Origin: Camellia lanceoleosa | Lineage: Eukaryota > Streptophyta > Magnoliopsida > Ericales > Theaceae | DNA length: 64,000 nucleotides | Direction: 5' to 3' | Assembly (NCBI GenBank): GCA_025200525.1 | Contig: CM045761.1 | Coordinates: 39,440,190-39,504,189 of the forward strand | In this document: positions 56,874 through 64,000 of the stretch, one piece after another | How positions within the stretch are numbered: position 1 is the stretch's first letter | How the letters are laid out: each line of letters starts with the position of its first letter | Translations under genes and position numbers: made by a program | The notes under the pieces: generated by a model | The model's database searches: none | What the model was told of the DNA's origin: nothing | Seen by the model: only the letters and a program-made list of their open reading frames with translations

Positions 56874-58995
56874 GTGAACTCCATTGTCTCATGTGACACA
56901 CTTCTACAACACTTTGTGAACTACCTTGTGCCAGCGTTTGAAGCTATACACAGACACATAGGGGAGATGGCTCGAGACGAAGTGCCGACCATGAGACTAG
57001 ATTCTTTAGGTGACGATGACGCAGTGGAGTTAGCGGAGCAATACAGGGCGGAGAAGCGAGCGGGAAGTGGGGCAGAGCCCGCGGGGCGACCTCATTCGTC
57101 CATGCGGATAGCGGCTGTGAAGCCGATTAGCCAAGTAGGACCGGACCACTGGTATACAAAGGCCAACAAATTGACGTTTACAGCAGAGGAGTTAGATGAG
57201 GTGCGTGAGAAGTATCAGATACCCGTGGAGATAGAGTTAAAATTGCCGACGTCAAAGGAGAGGCCATTCGACGCTCGATCGACAGAGTTTTCCCTTTACG
57301 AAGAGTCGTTAAAGGGAAGGTTGAGGTTGCGGCTCTCAGAGATAGTAGTGGATGTGCTAAATCGGTCGGAGGTGGCACCGGGTCAGTTGATGCCGAATGC
57401 GTGGAAAATATTACTGGCTTGTGTGAGTGCGTGGCCACGGGCGAACAGGGGAGCTGTGATGACAGTGGATTAGTTTTTTGCTTGCTACAAGGCTTTGGGC
57501 CAACAAGAAACTTGGGTGACTTTACAGGCAGCAGCGGGTAAGGGTCTGGTGGTGGGGTTGCCATCGTCAGTGAAGGGGTGGAGGCCACGATGGTTTTATG
57601 TGTCAGCAAATGGGGAAATGAGAGTGCGCACATTATGAAAGGTTCTAACTAAGTCGGTGGAGCCAAGGTTGGAGGTGGAGGCAGTGGCAGAGGAGAGGGT
57701 GAAAAAGGTGAAGGCATTGAGGGAGAAGGAAGGCGTCAAGTGGGACGACCTCGTTCAGCCCTCAGCCTTATATGCCTCGGGACTGGGACCACAACCGACC
57801 GGTAAGGATCTTGCGCCAGCAAAGTTGGAGGCAAGGAGGAGGGCACAAGAGGCGGAGAATAGGATGACCTTCGCCAATGCTAATAAATACAAAGAGTCAC
57901 AGTTAGGCTGTCCGCCGAAATTGGCCATGAGGGAGCGAATCTGACCGCGCCCCAAGCTGCTAGGGGATAAGGACTTGGGCAGTTTTGAGCCACTACCGCC
58001 CCCAGTGGATCTACTGAAGGAAAACGGCAAAAAAGAGGTGGAAGCTATGTTGAAGAAGAAGAAGAAGAGGGCAGAAAAAGATGAGGAATGCCAGTGCTGA
58101 AAAAGATGAAAGAGGGGATAGCAGAGGTAACCCTAGAGGTGGAGTTGGAGGAAACAACGAATGGGGTGGGGAGTGCCATGGGCCCTAGTACACAAGTGGA
58201 GAGTGGCGCGACTGGGTCCAAACAGAGAATGGAGCGACTACCCAAGGAGGGCCTTGTACCTCAAGAAGAAGGGGGTGGGGCCAAGTTGAGGACCGCCATA
58301 TACCATGCCCGAGCGGTGTCCGGTCGATTGGTGGGAGAAAGAGGCGAAGCCAGGGTTGCCGCAGACCGGCTCTTGGGAGTAGTGAAAGACGCGGCCGTGA
58401 GGTTAATGGCGAGTTTTACAGAGGCTGAACTGCTAAGGGGACTTTGCTCGGCCCAGATGGAGGCGACGACCCTGGCAGGGGCTTTGTTGAGCAAAGCAGC
58501 GCAGGCAAAAGGGGAGGTCGAGCCACTGAAGACCCAGCTGGTGGAGGTGAAGGGGCAGCTGGAAAGTTTAAGGCTGGAGACTGGGGGTTAGAGGAAAGCC
58601 TCGTGGAGTGCGTGTGTTAGGGGGCTGGAGATTGCGCAAAGTGTGAAGAAGATAAAGGTATTGGCGGTGGTGTAGGGCAACTTAACAGAGCGTGCCGGTT
58701 CTGAGCTACTCGCAACCAGATCAGAACTGGAGGTGGAGCGCCGTAAGGCGATATCATTGGAGTTCGAACTGGCAGGCGAAAAGAAGCAGCTGGAGTTGAT
58801 GCGACAAGCCTGCACTACCACTATTGAAAAGTGGGATGAGGCTATGACCAATAATGAGGAGCTACACGCTCAGTCGATCAAGGAGAAGGAAAAAGCAGAT
58901 CAGTGGATCGCAGAGCTGGAGAAAGCTCTGGCGGAGGAAAGAGCCAAACTAGCATCTGAGAAAGCGGCGTACCCCGACCTGTGTAAGGCGGCGGT
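56874..58995 (+). pseudogene. Gag-like coiled-coil protein of a plant retroelement, interrupted
   Basis: A reading frame runs from 56874 with stops at 57471 (TAG), about 57636 (TGA) and about 57942 (TGA), yet keeps phase to about 57955; it shifts before 58088. The N-terminal 200 residues include LRLRLSEIVVDVLN and PGQLMPNAWKILLACVSAW, resembling the putative gypsy-type transposon domain (PF04195). FFACYKALGQQETW and GWRPRWFYV follow. The C-terminal part (58088-58990) is a long Glu/Lys/Ala-rich coiled coil with stops near 58590 and 58672. Such proteins are thought to be Gag-like and lie upstream of pol in plant LTR elements; the function is inferred. At 58996 the frame is cut by an Ogre-like LTR, so the 3' part, if present, lies outside the window. 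Confidence 0.72.
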
Positions 58996-59340
58996 TGTAG
59001 ACACCCCATTTTTGACCGACCTTAAGACTCAGATGTCACCGATTGAGCGCTCGGTGATATTGCATGCTGTGCTCGTTCAGAAGTCTCAAAGTCGCAGCCG
59101 CGCGCCCTGCCTCCGGACTTCCGAACCATCTTCTCTACCTTGTCTCGGTTTGCGAACCAGGCTCGGTCTTCTCTGTTTTCTTTCCTAAGGGAAGGGAGTG
59201 GTTCCGTAGACTATCTCCCGGTGGCCGTGAGCTACTTTTCGTGGCCGTAGGCCGTTTTGCCCATTTCGGAGCCCGGTTCCCGGTTTTCGGAGCCGTTAGG
59301 CCGTGTGCCTCGGCTCGGGACCGCCCAACCATCTCCGATT

Positions 59341-59840
59341 TCTCCGGTTTTCGTAGAGGACCTCTGTTTTATCATTTCAGGGAGCACTGGGGCCCCTGAT
59401 GCCCACTTCGTGGCCGTATGTCACTTTCGGTGTTCGTAGCCGGTTTTCGGGACCCCGAACTGCGTGATTTGGGCCCCAAGCATTCATTTTGCATCAACCT
59501 TCTCCGGTTTTTGGTGGAGACCTCTGTTTTAATATTCCGAGGAACCCTGGGGCCCCTGATGCCCACTTCGTGGTCGTGTGCCACTTCCGATACCTGTAGC
59601 CGGTTTTCGGGACCCCAAACTGCGCGGTTTTGGTCCCGAGCATTCATTTCGCATCCATCTTCTCCGGTTTTTGGCAGGTACCTCTGTTTTGTCATTCCAG
59701 AGGACACTGGGGTCGCAGGTACCCACTTCGCTGCCGAACACCACTTGGCACCATGACCCATTTTCGGGATCCCGTTGCTCGGTTTTGGCCCCGACGTTCA
59801 TTTCTCATTAGTTTTTGTTCAAACTTGGCGGTACCTCTGT
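59341..59840. repeat. Tandem module of about 160 bp in the right LTR
   Basis: Units starting TCTCCGGTTTT(C/T)(G/T) and continuing ACCTCTGTTTT, ...CACTGGGG, CCCACTTCG, GTAGCCGGTTTTCGGGA recur at about 59341, 59502, 59660 and, partly, 59820. The left LTR has fewer copies. Confidence 0.8.
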
Positions 59841-59939
59841 TTCAACATCGGGAAGATCCTTTGGGGATGGGAGGCCAGCAATTATCCCAGATAACGGTTT
59901 AGCTCCTCCGGAGCCGTTTTGCTCATAGGGCCAATGTTG

Positions 59940-60320
59940 AACACCTTGGGGGTATTTTCTTCCAACCAAAGTTACATATCTGTGATCAGGACATCTGGGA
60001 GGACCCTTTGGTATACTGGTCGGCCAGAAATTATGGAGTTCATTTTTGGGCCTCTCCTTCAAGCTCTATGTTGTGGCTCTTGGTTCAATGTTGCCAAATT
60101 CCAACCTTGGATCCTTGCTCTACACATCTGGGAGGACACTTTGGTATGGTGGTCGGCCAGAAATGGTGCATTTCAATTTTGAGCCTCTCTTTCAAGTTCT
60201 ATGTTGTGACTTCTGGTTCAGTGTTGCCAGATTCCAACCCTGGGGCCTTATCCTACACACTTGGGAGGACACTTTGGTATACTGGTCGGCCAGAAATTTT
60301 GAAGTTGGTTTTTTGAGGTG
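59940..60320. repeat. Tandem module of about 120 bp in the right LTR
   Basis: CATCTGGGAGGACACTTTGGTAT / GGTCGGCCAGAAAT / GAGCCTCTCTTTCAAG units recur three times, matching the reverse-strand module at 4230-4640. Confidence 0.8.
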
Positions 60321-61867
60321 GCCGGTCGGCTAGGCTGGGTGGGTGGGTGGCCGACAGTGGGGTGGTGGCCACCTCCTAAATTACTGCGGCCAGATTCTTG
60401 CTTCTGACTGTCCAATTTGTCAGGATATCTTCCAACATATCCCGGGGCATCCGGGGGATATTTCGGGAGGGAAAGATTGGGTGCTTTCCCTCCCCTTTGA
60501 CACCCCATTTCTTGCCTATTTGAAGGCCCCTCCCCCTCCTTCTTCAAGGTTGGAAAAACTTGTCTCAAGATCACCCCTCCAAAATCCTCCATTTCCAAAG
60601 CTTTAAACTCCAAAAAAGCTTCAAGTGTCAAGGCCATTCCTTCATCAACACCTAGCCTCACCTTCCTTACTACCATTCCAGCAGCTAGGAAGTGAATTTC
60701 AGAGGTTGAGAAGCTACAAATCAGAGCCAAGAATCAAAGAAAGACAAGTCTTCAAGGGTAAGTCCTCAAAACCAACTTTTAGGGCTTTTTCTTGATTCAT
60801 TTCTATACTCTATTTGGTTGAGAATTAGGGCTCCGACCCATACTGCTTTTGTGCTTGTTTTGAGCCCCTCTACAACTTTGTAGAAGAGCTCAACTTCATT
60901 TGATGTCTCCATGATACACTTCCTTCAATATCCATCTTGTATGTCACCAATTTGCATGCTAGTTTTAGCCTATTTGCATTTGTTTTTGGGGCTCCGACCC
61001 CTACTGGTTTTGTGTTTATTTTGAGGCCCTCTACAACATTGTAGAAGGGCTCAACCTCTTTAACCATTATATATACCACCTCTCTTGGAAATTCACTTTA
61101 GGCCCTAATTCTTGCATGCTTTGTTAGGCTTACTTGGCTCCAGTTCAGCCTTCATCAGGCTTAGAAATAGCCTTGTTTTTGTCTCCTATTCATGTTATGT
61201 TGAGGGCCTTAAGCCATTTGGTGTATATTTTTGGTACTTCCTTTGAAATCCATCAAATTTACCGTATTCTTGCATGTTTTGTAGCCTCTTGTGCTTTTGG
61301 TTTTGGCCTTTGGTCAGAACTGAAAGGGTCTTATTTTGACCCCTTTACATGTTTCATGAAGAAAAGTTTGCTGTTTGGTGCATGGTTTGGCAAGTCTCAT
61401 GATATAGCCTATTTTGAGCCTATTTTGCATGGAATTTCTAGCATGTTTTTATTCTGATTTTGGGGTTTCCATAAACTGAATATGTGCATATTTTTGGCCC
61501 TTCTTTAAAGTTGTAGAACTAAGTTTTTGGGTTTGAGCATTGTAGATATCACTTGCTTTGTAATCCCCCCCTTTTACCGTATTTTTGCATGCTAATGTTG
61601 CCATATCTGTGCTATTAATTTGGCCATGTATTGTACTGAAAAAATGCCATATTTGGGACTGCCTTGCTACTGTTCTTGCTGCCATGATCATATCTTGCAT
61701 GCATAGCATGGCTATAGGCCATTCGGGCTTAATTTCACACTTTCGGGATGAATGCATGCTTGGTGTCATTTCGATTTGTTTGGGGCTGTTTTCCCTTTAT
61801 TTAGGTGCTGAAATTCCATTACCATGCTTGCATATCATTTCCGTGCCATTCGTATCATTTTTGCATT

Positions 61868-62452
61868 GCCTCGGTTTTGCGTGCCAATGGGCACGCGCCG
61901 AGCACCACATTCTTATCATCTCGGTAGCCTCTGTGAGTGTGGTTGAGGCCCTCTCATGTCGGCGTAAGCCCAATTTGCATTTTCATGCTTCTACATCATT
62001 GCCTCGATTTGCGCGCCTGTGGGCACGCGTTTCGAGGCACTTCGGTTTTATCCAATTTTTATTCTTTCATCATCGCCTCGATTTGCGCGCCTGTGGGCAC
62101 GCGCCTCGAAACTGCCGATTTATCCGACTTTCATCTTTCATCATCGCCTCGGTTTGCGGCGCTGTGGGCACGCGCCCGAGGCTGCCGGTTTATCCGACTT
62201 TCATCTTTCATCATCGCCTCGGTTTGCGGCGCTGTGGGCACGCGCCCGGCTGCCGGTTTATCGATTTTCACCTTTCATCGCCGCCTCGGTTTGCGTGCAC
62301 AGGCACGCGCTCGAGCCGGTTTATCCGATTTTCATCTTTCATCATCGCCTCGGTTTGCGGCGCTGTGGGCACACGCCCGAGCGCCGGTTTATCCGATTTT
62401 CATCTTTCATCATCGCCTCGGTTTTGCGTGCGCGTGGGCACATTTCGAGGCA
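61868..62452. repeat. Hairpin minisatellite in the right LTR
   Basis: About eight copies of GCCTCGGTTTGCG...GGGCACGCG...CGAGGC (variants) at a period near 70 bp. This is the reverse-complement counterpart of 2015-3070, but several cores have lost bases so their hairpins are imperfect. Frames across it (up to 293 residues) are repeat translations. Confidence 0.85.
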
Positions 62453-63890
62453 TCTCATTTTCGTAGCATTCATGTGTATTCATCCCAATATTGAGTTGTG
62501 CGAATCGGCTCCTCGGCCATCATGCATCGATATCGTGATTGGTGGCGCGAGGATCGAGACACGCATATATTTGTGAAATACCTGCTATGCCTTTTCTGCT
62601 CTCTGTTGCGGCAAAATCAACAATCAACAACTTTTGAGGTCGCACGCGTTTGAGAAAAGTGCAAGCGAGGCTAATCGGGGCATCGGTGGATTTCTGCACC
62701 AGCGGTCCAATATGCAACATCTATCGAAGCGAGGCGCGGTGGCTTGCACGCCAGTCTCAACTCTTTTGTAATTAATTTGTTAATTAATTAGAATTTGATT
62801 ATTTGATTTGTATATTCTTTTATTAATTACGTATTATTATTCATTCGGACCCTCCTTTGAGAGGGCATAAATGTAATAAGGGTGTGTGAGTGTGATGTAT
62901 GTCTTCCAACCCCCATTTCTTTCTCCCTTTTATTTACCCGCTTTGAATGGTTAGATATAGGGCATATTTCAATTAGCATATAGTATGACTGCATGTTTGC
63001 ATCATTCATTTGTATTGCATGCATCGGGCTCGGCGCATCATACAAACTGCATTTGTATTTCAATTCTAAGTTGAATACATGTTAGCCGTTGCATTTCATA
63101 TGCCATCTCTAGAATAGCCGAGCCTGCTATAGTTGCATTTTTGCATGTGTTGCATTAGGCATTCCGTATATTTTAGGATCATGCATGATTTCTAATAAGC
63201 TTTACATTTTGGCTTGGAGTACTCGGGTAAGTGGTTATGCTTTAGCATCCTTGCATGCGTGTGAGTGTTGCCATGATAGCATGCTTGCCATGAGGCTAAA
63301 TGCTTATGTGATATAACTGCCTTGAATGCCTGTGGGTGGAGGTTGAGTTATCTGAATTGGAGCAATTTATCGACTGTTTGTTTTAAGCCCACTAGATTGT
63401 GGCAAAATCGCATTTTAAGCCTACTGCGGGTAGCAAACCATTTTCAAACAAACAAACATGAAATGTTTTGTTCCAATTGAACGGCCCGGTCTATACTTGT
63501 TTCTTTGCGAGCATCACATAGTAATCCTAGGCTAATAAGGAATAAGAGCATACAATGTTTTCAAAAGCAGATATCATGGTTAGTAGAGGCGGTCTTTGGC
63601 CGGCGAGAATGCTCACGATGTGACCTTCTAATCGTACCCAAGTTCCCGAGCCAACTTTGGTGATAGCGGACCGCGTGGCCTTTTGGCACCGAGTCGGGGT
63701 TTCCTAAATTTCCCATTTAAAATATTTAGGTGGCGACTACATTATCGGCAAAGCGATCCATGTTTGGCACTTCTTTCAAAAATCTGTTTTCTCAAAAGCG
63801 ATTTGCGGATTTGGACTCTTTGGTTCGAGATTGAGAACCGCAACAAAAATCGAGTCAGTATGGCGAGGCCCCATGGCGTTATTCTGATTC

Positions 63891-63899
63891 TGGCGACTC
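63891..63899 (+). other. Primer-binding site, tRNA-Arg type
   Basis: TGGCGACTC matches the complement of the 3' end of plant tRNA-Arg(ACG), the known primer class of Ogre-type elements. The match ends after about nine bases (then TGAGAT), so it has partly decayed or is a variant. Confidence 0.65.
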
Positions 63900-64000
63900 T
63901 GAGATTTAGAGAACTTGACTCGAACTTCGTGATATCTGGTTTTGACTACATTTGTGTGTTTCTTTGCATTGCATTTGCATTGGTGCGCCTAGGACACCGT
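63900..64000 (+). mobile_element. Start of Ogre-like internal region
   Basis: About 100 bp of leader after the primer site; no coding sequence before the window ends. Confidence 0.5.

Larger units (their letters stand above)
58996..63887 (+). mobile_element. Ogre/Tat-like 5' LTR, continues beyond the window
   Basis: It starts TGTAGACACCCC, inserted in the coiled-coil frame to its left. It is colinear with the minus-strand solo LTR at 368-5226: the AAGACTCAGA(T/C)GTCACCGATTGAG start, modules, hairpin array and ATTTCCCATTT(T/A)AAA(A)TATTTAGGTGGCGACT near the end. About 3-6 bp after the inferred 3' end lies TGGCGACTC (63891-63899), complementary to the 3' end of tRNA-Arg(ACG). It is therefore a 5' LTR and the internal region runs off the window. 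The exact LTR 3' end is uncertain by a few bases. The five bases before it, GCGGT (58991-58995), should be its left target duplication. Confidence 0.82.

Noticed and set aside
57178..57633. Minus-strand frame of 151 residues
   Set aside because: Antisense to the gag-like frame; composition only, no family resemblance.
61585..62576. Plus-strand frames of 185-293 residues
   Set aside because: They cross the hairpin minisatellite of the Ogre-like LTR; three overlapping frames encode the same period, as expected for a non-coding repeat.
1..64000. tRNA, rRNA or other structural RNA genes
   Set aside because: I saw none; TGGTATCAGAGC and TGGCGACTC are retroelement primer-binding sites, not tRNA genes.
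1..64000. A new multi-gene functional system
   Set aside because: Every multi-domain coding region except the SAUR gene belongs to a recognisable transposon class and is broken.

Overview
This is a plant nuclear genome window, almost certainly from a flowering plant and probably a eudicot. It is AT-rich and packed with nested transposable elements: Ty3/gypsy and Ty1/copia LTR retrotransposons, CACTA, hAT-like elements and MITEs with 9-bp duplications. Only one ordinary host gene is convincing, an intronless SAUR (auxin-responsive) gene at 7990-8394. I cannot name the species.

Layout. 368-5226 is a 4.86-kb solo LTR on the minus strand with a GTAAG target-site duplication (TSD). 58996 to about 63887 is a diverged copy of the same LTR on the plus strand, followed by a primer-binding site like the 3' end of tRNA-Arg, so a large element continues past the right edge. 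LTR size and primer suggest the Tat/Ogre branch of Ty3/gypsy. 5600-7088 is the decayed 3' end of a CACTA element. The SAUR gene follows, with a MITE (8573-8928) just downstream. A long-armed MITE (9890-20032) is split by a complete 9.5-kb Ty3/gypsy chromovirus-like element on the minus strand (10494-20006, TSD ATAGG). 20033-23028 is intergenic, with a hAT-like element and small MITEs. 23029-28316 is a Ty1/copia element with both LTRs and a broken polyprotein. 28396-39029 is a complete 10.6-kb CACTA element (TSD TTT) with a broken TNP2-type transposase, a second Ptta/En/Spm-type gene and a 2.1-kb tandem array of about 175-bp units.

39033-49962 is an AT-rich desert of MITEs, foldback repeats, local duplications and one retroelement fragment (45.86-46.4 kb). 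49968-52101 is a solo LTR (TSD CAGCT) of the same family as the 10.5-20.0 kb element, in the opposite orientation. It sits immediately upstream of a SIRE-like Ty1/copia derivative (52102-55398) that keeps gag but has lost all of pol. 55540-58995 is another retroelement with a gag-like coiled-coil protein carrying several stops, cut by the Ogre-like LTR at 58996.

The elements do not form a pathway; the window records successive insertions. The order can be read in three places: gypsy element into MITE, solo LTR beside or into the SIRE-like LTR, and Ogre-like LTR into the gag-like ORF. I found no convincing new enzymatic or defence system. The most unusual signals are hairpin-forming and palindromic repeat arrays inside LTRs, an array inside the CACTA element, and patches of small indels centred on CAG/CTG sites that may be a sequencing artefact.
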